A stretch of 64,000 bases of DNA from Curtobacterium guangdongense (GCF_049341845.1 NZ_JBMPIT010000008.1:124001-188000), one strand, 5' to 3'. Numbered from the stretch's first letter, positions 40,747-49,464 are shown. Made by a program: numbers and translations. Notes: generated by a model from the sequence alone, not told the origin.

Positions 40747-41696
40747 ACGACGAACGCTCCCCACGGGACGACGAACGCTCCCCACGGGACGACGAACGCT
40801 CCCTCCGGGACGACGAACGCTCCCCACGACTGACCGCGATGCGCGATGCGCTCGTCGCCGAGGTCGCATCCACCCCCGCGGCCCACGTACGCGGTCGGCG
40901 TCGACCGACCCGGACCACGGTCGCAGCCGTCGTCGTCGCGTTCCTGGTCGGCGGCGGACTGACCGGCGGGCTCACCGCCGCGGCGCTCCCCGGCAGCGAT
41001 CCGGACACCGCGGTCCAGGCCTCGCTCGGTGCCACGACGCGGTACATGGTCGGGCACGTCAACCACGGCCGGCTCCTCGGCACCCCGACGTTCCGCGTCA
41101 CGCACGGCGACGCCGCGCTGACCCTGTCCTCCCGACCACCCGGCGCGGACCGCGTCGCCGTGGCGTGGGCATGCCTCGACGGCAGTAGCCCGACCGTCGA
41201 GGTGGGTGGGCACCGGGTCGAGGGCACCACGTGTGGTCGTCGCGACGACCCGACGTCCGAGCAGATCGGATGGGCGCTCGCCGCGGCACCGGCGTCCGGC
41301 GCCGCCGAGGTGACCGTCTCCGCCGACGACGCCGACCGGTACGGCGTGTGGGTCTCGTGGGCGAGGTCGCCGCAGATCGCTCGTCCGTCCGCGCAGCAGG
41401 AAGCCGAGACGGCCGACGGCGTCGTCACGCTGGACGAGTACCGGACGGCGTTCAACCGGCTGCTCGCGTGTCAGGCGCAGGCCGGGCAGCCCATGGGCGA
41501 CGACGCGCTCTCCTGGTACGCGGACGGCCTGTGGAACGGCGAGGGGCGGGGGACCGGTCCCTGGTTCCTCTACGCCACGCCCTCCGCCGGGAGCGAGGTC
41601 TTCGACACGCAGTGCTACCCGAGGGAGTTCGGTGCCGTGGACACGATCTGGCAGGGGGAGCACCCGATGCCGGAGGACCCGCCGGCGGCCGGGTGA
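40743..41696 (+). CDS. Single-pass membrane protein, putative anti-sigma partner
   Basis: A 317-residue protein. Residues 2-29 are four copies of a heptad DDERSPR. A basic stretch RGRRRPTRTT follows, then one membrane helix (VAAVVVAFLVGGGLTGGLTA, about residues 60-79). The outer domain of about 235 residues has two potential disulfides (WACLDG/TTCGRR and LLACQ/DTQCYP). There is no zinc anti-sigma HxxxCxxC motif, so this would be an unusual anti-sigma factor. Assignment rests on the translational coupling to the sigma gene only. Confidence 0.8.
   Translation: MNDERSPRDDERSPRDDERSLRDDERSPRLTAMRDALVAEVASTPAAHVRGRRRPTRTTVAAVVVAFLVGGGLTGGLTAAALPGSDPDTAVQASLGATTRYMVGHVNHGRLLGTPTFRVTHGDAALTLSSRPPGADRVAVAWACLDGSSPTVEVGGHRVEGTTCGRRDDPTSEQIGWALAAAPASGAAEVTVSADDADRYGVWVSWARSPQIARPSAQQEAETADGVVTLDEYRTAFNRLLACQAQAGQPMGDDALSWYADGLWNGEGRGTGPWFLYATPSAGSEVFDTQCYPREFGAVDTIWQGEHPMPEDPPAAG
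40746..40829 (+). repeat. 21-bp tandem repeat x4 inside the membrane protein gene
   Basis: Four in-frame units of 21 bp encode (N/D)DERS(P/L)R. The third differs by one codon (CTC for CCA), otherwise nearly identical. It is likely length-variable between strains. Confidence 0.9.
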
Positions 41697-41763
41697 CGCC
41701 CGCGAGGCGTGCGCCCTGTGAGGATTCGCCGGGGGCGTTCGTCGTACGCCCCGGCCCGGTGGC

Positions 41764-41769
41764 TAGCGT
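41764..41769 (+). promoter_or_regulatory. -10 element of the decarboxylase gene (leaderless)
   Basis: TAGCGT ends 7 nt before ATG 41777. Confidence 0.5.
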
Positions 41770-41776
41770 TCGGGAC

Positions 41777-43024
41777 ATGACGACACCCGCAGAGACCGAC
41801 CACAAACGCCGGGGCGGGTGGTTGCCCGGCCAGGACGACCTCGAAGCCTGGATCGAAGGACACCGGGAACGTGCACGGGCCCATCGCGACCGTCCGCTGC
41901 ACCCCGCCGTCGCCGCGTTCCGGCACCTGTTCGACACCGACCCGGTGATCCGGATGGGATTGACCCGCATGATCGAGCAGGTCCCGCACGGCAAGCAGTA
42001 CCAGAAGCGACACATCGAGGACATCGACGAGTTCTTCTCGCTCGTCAACGAGGTGATGACGACTGCTCCGGCGTTCAGCGACGGCGGCATGGTCACGACC
42101 CCGTTCGCCGCGATCCTCGACTGGACGATGGCCACTCCGGCCGGGTTCGCCGTCTACCGGGACCCGAAGGTCAACGCCGCACTCAAGGACGTCCTGGACG
42201 CATGGGCCGAGTACCTCGACAGCCCCGCCTCGCTCACCGTCATCACGGACGCACCCGACGGGTGGAAGTCGGAGAAGGCACAGCAGGTCGTCGGCATGGA
42301 CCAGTTCCAGCACGACCCCGACGCCGAGCACTGGGGCTTCAGGTCCTGGAACGACTTCTTCATCCGCCGGTTCAAGGACGGCCAGCGCCCCGTCGCGGCC
42401 CCCGACGACGACACCGTCGTGGTGAGCTCGAGCGAGTCCACGCCCTACGCCATCGCGACGAACGTGCAGCGTCGTGACGCGTTCTGGGTGAAGCAGCAGC
42501 CGTACTCGCTCGAGGACCTCCTCGCGAACGACGAATCCGTGGACCGGTTCGTCGGCGGGTCCGTGTACCAGGCGTTCCTCAGCGCCACGAACTACCACCG
42601 CTGGCACAGCCCCGTCGCCGGCACCATCGTGCGGGCCTTCGTGCAGCCGGGCACGTACTTCTCCGAGGCCGACTCCGAGGGGGAGGACGCCGTCGAGCCG
42701 AAGGACTCGCAGGGGTACCTCGCGCACGTCGCCGCGCGGGCCGTCATCATCATCGAAGCCGACAACCCGTCGCTCGGGTACGTCGCGGTCGTCCCCGTCG
42801 GGATGATCGAGGTGTCCTCCTGCGTCATCGGCGACGGCATCGAGCCCGGTCGTCACGTCGACAAGGGCGACGAGCTCGGGTATTTCCAGTTCGGCGGGTC
42901 CACCGAGTGCCTCGTCTTCGAACCGGGTGCGATCGAGTCGTTCGCCGTACAGGCGTTCCCGGACCCGCGGCACCCCGCGCTGGTCCACCTCCATACGCAG
43001 ATCGCGACCGCCGCGTCGGTCTGA
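41777..43024 (+). CDS. Phosphatidylserine decarboxylase family protein
   Basis: A 415-residue member of the pyruvoyl-dependent decarboxylase family. Motifs are FRSWNDFFIRRFKDGQRP, TNYHRWHSPVAGTIV (with the His involved in processing) and the self-cleavage site FGGST near the C-terminus, where LGST is usual. The N-terminal 160 residues form a helical domain (HPAVAAFRHLFDTDPVIRMG) found in the longer, often tryptophan- or unknown-substrate branch of this family. Substrate therefore uncertain. It probably has a leaderless mRNA. A palindromic repeat follows the stop. Confidence 0.88.
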   Translation: MTTPAETDHKRRGGWLPGQDDLEAWIEGHRERARAHRDRPLHPAVAAFRHLFDTDPVIRMGLTRMIEQVPHGKQYQKRHIEDIDEFFSLVNEVMTTAPAFSDGGMVTTPFAAILDWTMATPAGFAVYRDPKVNAALKDVLDAWAEYLDSPASLTVITDAPDGWKSEKAQQVVGMDQFQHDPDAEHWGFRSWNDFFIRRFKDGQRPVAAPDDDTVVVSSSESTPYAIATNVQRRDAFWVKQQPYSLEDLLANDESVDRFVGGSVYQAFLSATNYHRWHSPVAGTIVRAFVQPGTYFSEADSEGEDAVEPKDSQGYLAHVAARAVIIIEADNPSLGYVAVVPVGMIEVSSCVIGDGIEPGRHVDKGDELGYFQFGGSTECLVFEPGAIESFAVQAFPDPRHPALVHLHTQIATAASV

Positions 43025-43049
43025 CCCGTCGGCTCGGTCCGCGGATCCT

Positions 43050-43095
43050 GCGGACTGGAGGCTCGGTGCCAGCCGACACCGAGCCTCCAGTCCGC
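43050..43095. repeat. Full palindromic GGAGGCTCGGT repeat after the decarboxylase gene
   Basis: An 18-bp perfect stem (43050-43067 with 43078-43095) with a 10-nt loop and core GGAGGCTCGGT/ACCGAGCCTCC. The same core is at 59215-59258. It may terminate the decarboxylase transcript; there is no T-run. The rest of the 203-bp gap holds only a TACGAT -10 (43213-43218) for tRNA-Val. Confidence 0.85.
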
Positions 43096-43227
43096 CACAG
43101 GGCGCGCCCGGCGACCGCCGCCTGGAGCCGTTTGTCGGGTTCGCCCCGGGTGCCGGCCTGCGGTGGTCAACCGATGCGACGCATCGCGCGCTGTTCCCGA
43201 CGGAGCGGCCGCTACGATGGATCTCGA

Positions 43228-43300
43228 GGGCCTTTAGCTCAGCTGGTAGAGCGCCACGTTTACACCGTGGATGTCGTCGGTTCGATCCCGGCAGGGCCCA
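43228..43300 (+). tRNA. tRNA-Val (TAC)
   Basis: Hand fold: acceptor GGGCCTT/AGGGCCC, anticodon stem CCACG/CGTGG around TTTACAC (anticodon TAC), T-arm GTCGG-TTCGATC-CCGGC, discriminator A. CCA is not encoded. Its 3' half is duplicated at 51893-51920, marking it as an integration site. Confidence 0.96.
43267..43294 (+). repeat. att-like direct repeat, left copy (inside tRNA-Val)
   Basis: 28 nt from the anticodon stem 3' strand to the T-arm; 27 of 28 match the right copy at 51893-51920. Confidence 0.8.
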
Positions 43301-43344
43301 CCGAGAAAAGCCGCGCTGGCAGACAAGCCCCCAGAGGACCTTCG

Positions 43345-44151
43345 TCAGAACAGCGAGTTCAACTCGCCGTAGTCCATGGACGAGGCCAGGGATGCGTGCG
43401 TGCCGGTGGTCAGCAGCTCGGCAGCGGCCCGTCGAGCGGTCTCGTACGCAGCCTGAGCCACACCGGAGCCAAGGCTCACCCGTGCCACCCCGAGGCTCGC
43501 GAGCTGCGCGGTGTTCGGGGAGCGAGGGCCGGCCATCACGTTGAGCGGATGGTCGATTGCTTCCGCCAGGGCTTTGATCGTGTCGACATCGCTGACTCCG
43601 GGAACGAAGATGCCATCTGCTCCTGCTTCGAGGTAGCGCTTCGCCCGGTGCAGGGTCTCGGAGAGATGCTGAGCCGGAGCGACCAGGCCAGCGAGGTACA
43701 CGTCCGTCCGAGCATTGATGAACATCGGCACCCCGGCACGATCGGCTGCACGTCGGGCAGCGCCGATCCGGTCCACCAGATCGGCCGGCGGCAAGGCGCC
43801 GTCCTCGATGTTGATACCGACCGCACCGGCTTCGAGCACGGCGTGGACCGTGCGCTCCACGCCGTTTGCGTCATCGGCGTATCCGGTTTCGACGTCCGCG
43901 GTGACCGGCAGGGACACCGCGGCGGCGATCCGAGCGAGTGCCGCAGCGGCCTCTTCGCGCCCCAGCGCATTCCCGTCCGCGCGGCCGAGCGACCAAGCGA
44001 CACCCGCGCTGGTGGTAGCGATGGCTGCCGCGCCCGCGCGCTCCACGAGTCGGGCACTTGCCACGTCCCAAACGTTGGGGAGGACGAGCGGCTGAGCGGG
44101 ATCGGAGTGAAGGGCGCGGAAGGCGTTGGCTTGGGTAGTTCTGTTCATCAC
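43345..44151 (-). CDS. Isocitrate lyase/PEP mutase superfamily protein
   Basis: A 268-residue TIM-barrel enzyme of the PEP mutase/2-methylisocitrate lyase superfamily, which makes or breaks C-C or P-C bonds next to carboxylates. Visible: LVLPNVWDVASARLVERAGA, AIATTSAG, metal-binding TADVETGYADD and GINIEDG, FINARTDVYLAG and FVPGVSD. The KKCGH loop of true isocitrate lyases is absent, so isocitrate is unlikely to be the substrate. It begins MMNRT (44151 or 44148). It is the first gene of the island, 45 bp from the tRNA, convergent with it. Confidence 0.85.
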   Translation of the reverse strand: MMNRTTQANAFRALHSDPAQPLVLPNVWDVASARLVERAGAAAIATTSAGVAWSLGRADGNALGREEAAAALARIAAAVSLPVTADVETGYADDANGVERTVHAVLEAGAVGINIEDGALPPADLVDRIGAARRAADRAGVPMFINARTDVYLAGLVAPAQHLSETLHRAKRYLEAGADGIFVPGVSDVDTIKALAEAIDHPLNVMAGPRSPNTAQLASLGVARVSLGSGVAQAAYETARRAAAELLTTGTHASLASSMDYGELNSLF

Positions 44152-44258
44152 CTCCTCAGTTCAGCCGAGTCGCGGGCCTGCCTCTGGCGGTGATCGGACG
44201 ACGCGGGACGATGCTGGGGCCGGTTCGATGGCCGATGGGCTCAAGGACAGCGCCCTCC

Positions 44259-44264
44259 TACACT
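44259..44264 (+). promoter_or_regulatory. -10 element of a small island gene (leaderless)
   Basis: TACACT ends 7 nt before GTG 44272. Confidence 0.5.
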
Positions 44265-44271
44265 CTCCCTC

Positions 44272-44520
44272 GTGAGTAGACGGAGTCCTGGGTCACGCTT
44301 TTTCCGACGCCCGGAGCCCTTCGCTGGCGGGGAGGTATGGATCGTCCAGCACGACGAGTCACCCGACAACACGGTCCTGGGCGTCTTCGCCACGGACGAC
44401 GAGGCGTACGCCTTCATGAACACGGTCAAGGACGACTACGAGAACGGCGTGATCTGCTCGAGCTTCTCGATTCCCTACCGGTTCACCGATGGCGCCGTTC
44501 GGTACCAGGTCAAGGACTGA
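44272..44520 (+). CDS. Small hypothetical protein
   Basis: An 82-residue soluble protein. A basic Arg-rich start (SRRSPGSRFFRRPEPF) precedes a compact alpha/beta segment GEVWIVQHDESPDNTVLGVF, ATDDEAYAFMNTVKDDY and GVICSSFSIPYRF. The pattern is that of small proteins with a sheet and one helix, but I recognise no family. The well placed -10 supports it being expressed. Probably part of the island. Confidence 0.65.
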   Translation: MSRRSPGSRFFRRPEPFAGGEVWIVQHDESPDNTVLGVFATDDEAYAFMNTVKDDYENGVICSSFSIPYRFTDGAVRYQVKD

Positions 44521-44635
44521 CGTCCAGTCCGGTAGCCGATCCTCCACCGAAATGGGAAAGCGGGGCGGTGGGCCTCGAGCACATCAGTCCTTCCATCGCA
44601 CGACATCGCCTACCTATCGCCCGCAACCAGCGCAC

Positions 44636-44641
44636 TACGAT
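44636..44641 (+). promoter_or_regulatory. -10 element of an island gene (leaderless)
   Basis: TACGAT ends 7 nt before ATG 44649. Confidence 0.5.
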
Positions 44642-44648
44642 CTGCGGG

Positions 44649-45503
44649 ATGGAGCTGATCACCGACCTCGCTCGGTCTGCTTGGTTGATCCCGCGCATGC
44701 AAGCCTTCGGGACCATCGGCGGAACGGCCGGATCCGAGTTCGAGGCATACGCCCGCGTGCTGCACCCGCTCAACGCGTACCGTGACGACCCGTCGGCCAC
44801 TGACGAGCACGGTGAACCCCTGGTGCTCGAGTCAAGCGTTTGGCGGTGGTTCGATGTTGCCGCGAGGGTCGGACGTAACTTGCACCCCGACGTTGCGTGG
44901 AGCGAGGTGAGCGGACGCGACGACGAGACAGAGCTGGTCTTCGATGACGGGTGGCGCGTCGAGCCCCCCGAGGAAGGGTGGTTCAACCCGACGCAGCTCG
45001 CAGCGCTGACGGAGCACCTGACGGCCGCGACCACGACCCCGCTCGACGCCGTGGCCGCAATCTGGGACGGCTGGGGTGACTTGAACGGCAGCTCGAAGTT
45101 GGCCGTCGGGTGGCAGGGCGGATCACCGAACGCCGCCGAGCGCGCGGAACTCCGTGAGTACGCGGCACGCATGGCAGCGGAGCATCAGATGCAACAAGAG
45201 GCTCTCCGCGCTGCCCTGGGCGGGCCACGACTCCACCTACCGGGTCGCGACTACATCCTGCTGGGGGTGACCCTGCCCGCGTTGGCGGACCCCTCGTGGA
45301 TGGAGGACACCCGCGTGGGGACCTACCGCACGGTCGGGCACACCCCGCAGCTGCTGTGGCCAGGGGACCACACGTGGGTCGTCGCGACCGAGATCGACAC
45401 CGATTCGACCATTGTCGCCGGGTCGCGCCAGCTGATCGCGAGTCTCCTCGCCGATGGACGGTTCGAGGCGTTCGAGGTCAGACCGGACAGCGCTCTCGTC
45501 TGA
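44649..45503 (+). CDS. Hypothetical protein
   Basis: A 284-residue soluble protein with many Trp and acidic residues: LARSAWLIPRMQAFGTIGGT, FEAYARVLHPLNAY, then a helical region ERAELREYAARMAAEHQMQQ. The C-terminal part GRDYILLGVTLPALADPSWM and DHTWVVATEIDTDSTIVAGS looks like a second small domain. No membrane helix or signal peptide. Single-gene accessory proteins with this layout occur in Actinobacteria, function unknown to me. The start is fixed by a leaderless -10; the frame is open upstream only by chance. Confidence 0.75.
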   Translation: MELITDLARSAWLIPRMQAFGTIGGTAGSEFEAYARVLHPLNAYRDDPSATDEHGEPLVLESSVWRWFDVAARVGRNLHPDVAWSEVSGRDDETELVFDDGWRVEPPEEGWFNPTQLAALTEHLTAATTTPLDAVAAIWDGWGDLNGSSKLAVGWQGGSPNAAERAELREYAARMAAEHQMQQEALRAALGGPRLHLPGRDYILLGVTLPALADPSWMEDTRVGTYRTVGHTPQLLWPGDHTWVVATEIDTDSTIVAGSRQLIASLLADGRFEAFEVRPDSALV

Positions 45504-45574
45504 CACGCTCGCGCAGCTCCACGGGGCGCCCGATTGCCGATCGGTCATCGGACGGTCCACTGAGGTCGGTGGCT

Positions 45575-46546
45575 TCAAGCTCGTGTGGGCGTGTCCCCTG
45601 TACCTCGCCGGATCGTTCTCGTGCTCACTTGCTGCAACGCGAAGAGGCAGAGTGCGACTGAGCCGATCGCCATCACGACCGAGTCCGCTTCCTCGCCGGC
45701 GAACACTTTCAGTGTCACGGTCGCCGCGGCCCCCCACGGGAGCCAGGCAACGGCGATCGCCGCAGCCAGGACCGTCCGCCGCTGAGCAAGGAGGACGAGG
45801 ACGCTGACGAGGACGATTCCTCCAGCTGATGCCAGCACCCAGGGAGCGAGCGCGATGCTCCACCAGCCGGCGTCTCCGACGAACTGCGTCTCCCACGGAC
45901 GCGCGGTGGGGAGTCGCAGGAAGCCGAACAGCGCCGACGCGATTCCGACGAAGCCGAACGCGGCGAAGCTCGGAAGTCTGCGGCGTGGATCGCCGATGGA
46001 GGCGAAGATGACCAGCAGCGCAACGAACACGACGGTGGTCGAGCCAGGTCCATTCCAGTTCCCAGTTGCCGAGCGGAGCAGGGACGCGCTGGCCACTCCG
46101 AGCAATGCCACGACCCCGATCGCATGGGTAAGTACCCGCGATCCGGCGACGGCCGCGACGAACATGAGCAGTACTGGCGCGATGAACAGTGGCGCGGCGT
46201 TCAGGAACGGCCCGAACAGTGGAACGTTGTCAGGCACCGTGCCCCTATCGAAGCCTTGCGGCCATGAGACGAAGAAGAAGTACGTGAGCGTGAACGCGGC
46301 GGCGGCTCCGACCGAGATGGACGACACGAGCGCCCGCACGTCCTGCGGGCATACGACGTTGATCCACTCCGCCAGCCCTCGTCCGCGAAGGTCGGCGAGC
46401 TCGCCGGTGGCCGGGTCGGTCCGGCCTTCACTGTCCGCGACGTCGAGGAGGACCCCGACCATCGCCTCACCAAATCGGCGTCGCCACCTCGGCGGGTACC
46501 AGCGCACCGCAGCCCGGTACTGCTCTTCCAGGTTCGCGCTGGTCAT
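45575..46546 (-). CDS. Membrane protein paired with PadR regulator
   Basis: A 323-residue integral membrane protein. The N-terminal cytoplasmic 65 residues (YRAAVRWYPPRWRRRFGEAM) resemble the prefix domains found in proteins encoded next to PadR regulators. Then about eight helices follow, for example ISVGAAAAFTLTYFFFVSW, FIAPVLLMFVAAVAGS and LASAGGIVLVSVLVLLA. There are no transporter motifs. The start overlaps the PadR stop by 4 bp (ATGA), so the pair is an operon. Function unknown; it is the probable target of PadR autoregulation. Confidence 0.8.
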   Translation of the reverse strand: MTSANLEEQYRAAVRWYPPRWRRRFGEAMVGVLLDVADSEGRTDPATGELADLRGRGLAEWINVVCPQDVRALVSSISVGAAAAFTLTYFFFVSWPQGFDRGTVPDNVPLFGPFLNAAPLFIAPVLLMFVAAVAGSRVLTHAIGVVALLGVASASLLRSATGNWNGPGSTTVVFVALLVIFASIGDPRRRLPSFAAFGFVGIASALFGFLRLPTARPWETQFVGDAGWWSIALAPWVLASAGGIVLVSVLVLLAQRRTVLAAAIAVAWLPWGAAATVTLKVFAGEEADSVVMAIGSVALCLFALQQVSTRTIRRGTGDTPTRA

Positions 46547-46914
46547 GCGATGCCCTCACGTGCGATGAATGCTGAACCGGTGACGTGTCCGGTCTGGAAG
46601 CCCTGCAGGCGCCGGCGCGCCGCGCTCGCGTTCGCTTCGAGTCGGCGCACCTCGCTCTCGAGAGCATCTCCACCCGCGGGCGTCATCTCGAAGTACTTCC
46701 GAAGGCGACCATCGACGACTTCCTCCCCTGCTTCTTGCACCAAACCCTGATCGAGAAGACGGTCGAGGACCGCGTACAAGGTGCCGACCTTCAACCGAAC
46801 CCGGCCGTCCGAGATGGACTCCGCTTCCGCGATCAGGGCGTACCCGTGAGCCCGGCCCCCCGCCAGTGCCGTCAGCACCAGCAGTGTCGGCTCTCGCATC
46901 TCTCCATTACTCAT
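46543..46914 (-). CDS. PadR-family transcriptional regulator
   Basis: A 123-residue winged-helix regulator. Family landmarks: REPTLLVLTALAGGRAHGYA, the recognition segment VRLKVGTLYAVLDRLLDQGL and RKYFEMTPAGGDALESEVRR. It represses its own operon in most studied cases. I chose ATG 46914 (SNGEMREP); the frame has 10 more codons without support. A short dyad ATGA-N3-TCAT (46921-46931) overlapping a TATCAT -10 sits just upstream. Confidence 0.88.
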   Translation of the reverse strand: MSNGEMREPTLLVLTALAGGRAHGYALIAEAESISDGRVRLKVGTLYAVLDRLLDQGLVQEAGEEVVDGRLRKYFEMTPAGGDALESEVRRLEANASAARRRLQGFQTGHVTGSAFIAREGIA

Positions 46915-46920
46915 GTCGCC

Positions 46921-46931
46921 ATGATACTCAT
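46921..46931. promoter_or_regulatory. Dyad and -10 upstream of padR-like gene
   Basis: ATGA-TAC-TCAT. The minus-strand reading gives TATCAT as -10 directly upstream of the regulator. Candidate autoregulatory operator. Confidence 0.35.
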
Positions 46932-47032
46932 ACGGACAGAGCATGCGAGGTGCAGTTCAAATGGACTTTCTCCTGTCTCGTTAGTCGATCGGCTATCGGA
47001 CAGCGTCTCGCCTCCTGGGCGATCCTGCGGGT

Positions 47033-47326
47033 ATGCGCTACCGGCTGATGAATGAGTACAGCGTCGACTGGCCGCTGTGGCACGACGATGGTCTTTACGA
47101 CGCAGGCACGCCGTCGTTCTCGCCCCGACTTGAGCGCGAGATCCTCGAATGGGCTCGTGACTTCAACGAGAACTTCGGCATGGAAACTGGCTGGCCGACT
47201 GAGGTGGCTGCACGCTCTCACGAACGCCAAGGACGTCGTCTCTTGCTGCTCGTCGAACGAGAGCTGCCGGAGGGAGACGACGTGGTACTCGGCTACTGGG
47301 AGACCAACAAGCGCAAGGGGCTGTAG
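47033..47326 (+). CDS. Small hypothetical protein
   Basis: A 97-residue acidic protein: YRLMNEYSVDWPLWHDDGLY, LEREILEWARDFNENFGMET, then RLLLLVERELPEGDDVVLGY. It resembles small cytosolic actinobacterial proteins that describe themselves by Trp/Asp-rich N-termini, but I have no family name. The residue composition looks natural, unlike shadow frames. No clear ribosome site; a GGGT precedes the ATG. Confidence 0.6.
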   Translation: MRYRLMNEYSVDWPLWHDDGLYDAGTPSFSPRLEREILEWARDFNENFGMETGWPTEVAARSHERQGRRLLLLVERELPEGDDVVLGYWETNKRKGL

Positions 47327-47341
47327 ACCCAGAGCCGTCCG

Positions 47342-47614
47342 GTGCAAGGTCCCGGTCACGCTCCGAGAACGCACCGCGTCAGGCATTCTCGTTCCACGGA
47401 GTTCTCGTGGTGGACGTGGTCAGGCCTCATGGTCATCTTGCTGGCGGGCTTCGTGCTGATAGGCCGAGCTGCTGTGATCGCCGTCCGACGAGATGGGCTG
47501 GGCAGGGGCCAACCGCAGCGCGGGTCAACAGCTCCTTGGTGGTGGGCGGGAGTCGGCCTGTGTGCCGTTGCGAGTGCTCTGCTGATCTTTTGGGTCACAG
47601 CTCTCGACAGCTGA
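47342..47614 (+). CDS. Possible small two-helix membrane protein
   Basis: A frame of up to 90 codons. From about residue 26 it reads WSGLMVILLAGFVLIGRAAV, a basic loop RRDGLGRGQPQRG, then WWWAGVGLCAVASALLIFWV. That is a plausible hairpin of two helices. The first 25 residues are poor coding; an internal ATG at 47429 would keep only part of helix one. Expression unsupported; moderate chance of being real. Confidence 0.4.
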   Translation: MQGPGHAPRTHRVRHSRSTEFSWWTWSGLMVILLAGFVLIGRAAVIAVRRDGLGRGQPQRGSTAPWWWAGVGLCAVASALLIFWVTALDS

Positions 47615-47718
47615 TCAGGAGAGCCGTCAACGCTTGCCGATGACACGAATCGCCTCAATGACGAATCCGCTCCCAGACGCATGTCCGAGAGCGGATCGGC
47701 GATCAAGACTGCGTTCTC

Positions 47719-48690
47719 CTACCTCGCTACGTGCTCGTCGAGTACCTCGATTGCTGCTCGACCCCACCCCGTAGGGTCGTCGCCGGGAGGCACGAGTGCG
47801 AGCGAGTACCAGAGCACGAGGATGGGCCACCATTGGAGTTCCGCATCGGTGAGTGCATGGACCGTTTGGTATCCGTCCAGGAACTGCCGCCGAACTGACG
47901 GTGCAACGGGTCCCCAGTCCCGGAAAAGCGTGCCGAGCATGACCGCTGAACGAGCGAGCTCGACGATCCGATGGTCGAGTCGAAGCTCCTCGAAGTCGAG
48001 AACGCCGACGACAGCGCTTTCGGCGCACAAGATGTTCGCGGCGCGGTAGTCGCCCTGCACGATCTGGACGGGCGGGAGATCTGACGGCGCTCGTTCGAGC
48101 AGCCGCCCGAGGACGTCTCGGGCTTCGGTTGCCAGCGTCGACGGATGAGACGCAACCCAGCCTCCGACTTGCTCGGCGAGCGATGCCGGCACGGGAAGGA
48201 ACTCGGGTCGCGAGTTGCCCAGGGGGTACGCACGCAGTGCGTTGTGGAGCCGAGCGAGTGTCGCTCCTGCTGCACGAACCTGATCGGCGTCCTCGACGTC
48301 GAGGTGGGCGCCGTCGATGACGTGTTGCAGTCCCATCGAGACGCCGTCGCTCGTCACCTGGACCTCACCCGAAAGAGTCGGCATCGGTGCCGAGACGGGG
48401 AGGTGAAGCGCTCCGAGCCGAGCAGTGAGCTTGGCGGCAAGCGCGAGCCGTTCGAATCGGTCAGGCGCTACCGACCACTTCAACAGGAGGCGTTGGTCAC
48501 CGCTGCGCACCCATGCAAGAGCGTTGCTGTCGCTGATCACGACACGCTCCGGCGATCCGACACGCAGACCCCAATGGCGCTCGACCGTTGACCTGACCCA
48601 AGCGCTCACTTCCTCCGCGTTCGCAAAGCCGAAACGGCTTCGGAGCACTTCAGTCGGGTCCTCCTGCGCCCACAACATCTCGATCGTCAT
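47719..48690 (-). CDS. Aminoglycoside phosphotransferase (APH) family kinase
   Basis: A 323-residue protein-kinase-like small-molecule kinase. The ATP-lobe lysine is in RLLLKWSVAPDRFERLA, the catalytic loop is IVQGDYRAANILC (Asp and Asn, with HGD replaced by QGD), and the metal Asp is in GVLDFEELRLDHR. The substrate could be a sugar, choline-like compound or antibiotic and is not readable. The start ATG 48690 has AGGGGG upstream; 15 more upstream codons are open but unsupported. The HGD to QGD change removes the usual His of this motif. Confidence 0.82.
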   Translation of the reverse strand: MTIEMLWAQEDPTEVLRSRFGFANAEEVSAWVRSTVERHWGLRVGSPERVVISDSNALAWVRSGDQRLLLKWSVAPDRFERLALAAKLTARLGALHLPVSAPMPTLSGEVQVTSDGVSMGLQHVIDGAHLDVEDADQVRAAGATLARLHNALRAYPLGNSRPEFLPVPASLAEQVGGWVASHPSTLATEARDVLGRLLERAPSDLPPVQIVQGDYRAANILCAESAVVGVLDFEELRLDHRIVELARSAVMLGTLFRDWGPVAPSVRRQFLDGYQTVHALTDAELQWWPILVLWYSLALVPPGDDPTGWGRAAIEVLDEHVAR

Positions 48691-48907
48691 CGATCCCCCT
48701 GCATCAAGAGACAGACGTCGAGCCCGACGCCCCATTCGATCTTGCCGTGCCTCGGCCCGCTCTTGGAAGCGGGTCGGACTTCAGGGCGAAGAACAGAGAG
48801 TGGTTCACTTGGTGCCCGTCGGTCCGTCTGGCGGGGAGTCCACTTCCCCGAACACGGGGCTGCCGCTCTCCTCCTCATCGTCCATAGAGTCGGCGGTCAG
48901 GAGGGAC

Positions 48908-49464
48908 TGAACCCCGACTCGATGGACAGAAGCGCTCGACGCAACCTTCCGGCGACCGCCGAAACTCGTACCAACCCGAACCGTCGACGTGCCGCCGGTG
49001 TTGCCCTTCGACGTCGCGCTCCAGCGTCTGCGGGAGCGGGCGCTGGCGGACTTCAGCGCCAGGCGTGCCGCGGGCGGACACCTCTCCGGTTCGACGAGGG
49101 AGAAGCCGCTGACGTGGGGTGACGTGGAGCAGTCGCTGAACGAGAAGCTCGACTCGTACCGGCAAGCGTCTCGTGCGTTCGTGCTGCAGCTCGGCGTCGA
49201 GGTCCAGAAACCGAAGCCGTGGTGGCGTCTTGTTGGTCTCGGCCTCGACGAGTACGTCGACCGGACCCCGGGCCGGTCACCAGTCGGAACCGTCGTCTGG
49301 TCGCCGGCGCCACCGGTGCTCGCCTTCTCCGCGCCCGGAGCGTCGTAGAACTCGCTGAGGAACTCGTCAACAGCATCCCGTGGCTGACCGACCTGGGCGT
49401 CACCGCGCAGCGGCTCCATGACACCCTCGCCACCCCAGTCGCGAGACCAGCAGTCCGTCGCTGA
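48908..49464 (+). pseudogene. Probable frameshifted gene remnant in the island
   Basis: From a TGA at 48907 one frame reads LDATFRRPPKLVPTRTVDVP and goes on through ERALADFSARRAAGGHL and DVEQSLNEKLDSYRQASRAF, with natural composition, to a stop at 49348. The next frame then carries VVELAEELVNSIPWLTDLGV and TAQRLHDTLATP to 49464. I read this as one ORF broken by a frameshift and lacking a proper start. No family recognised. The minus strand is also open here; its composition looks like a shadow. The preceding 48691-48907 holds nothing I can support. Confidence 0.35.

Noticed and set aside
40743..41696. Call as zinc-type anti-sigma factor
   Set aside because: No H-x3-C-x2-C motif in the cytoplasmic part; only the coupling to the sigma gene supports a partnership.
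43345..44151. Call as true isocitrate lyase
   Set aside because: The KKCGH active-site loop is absent and the protein is much shorter than isocitrate lyase.
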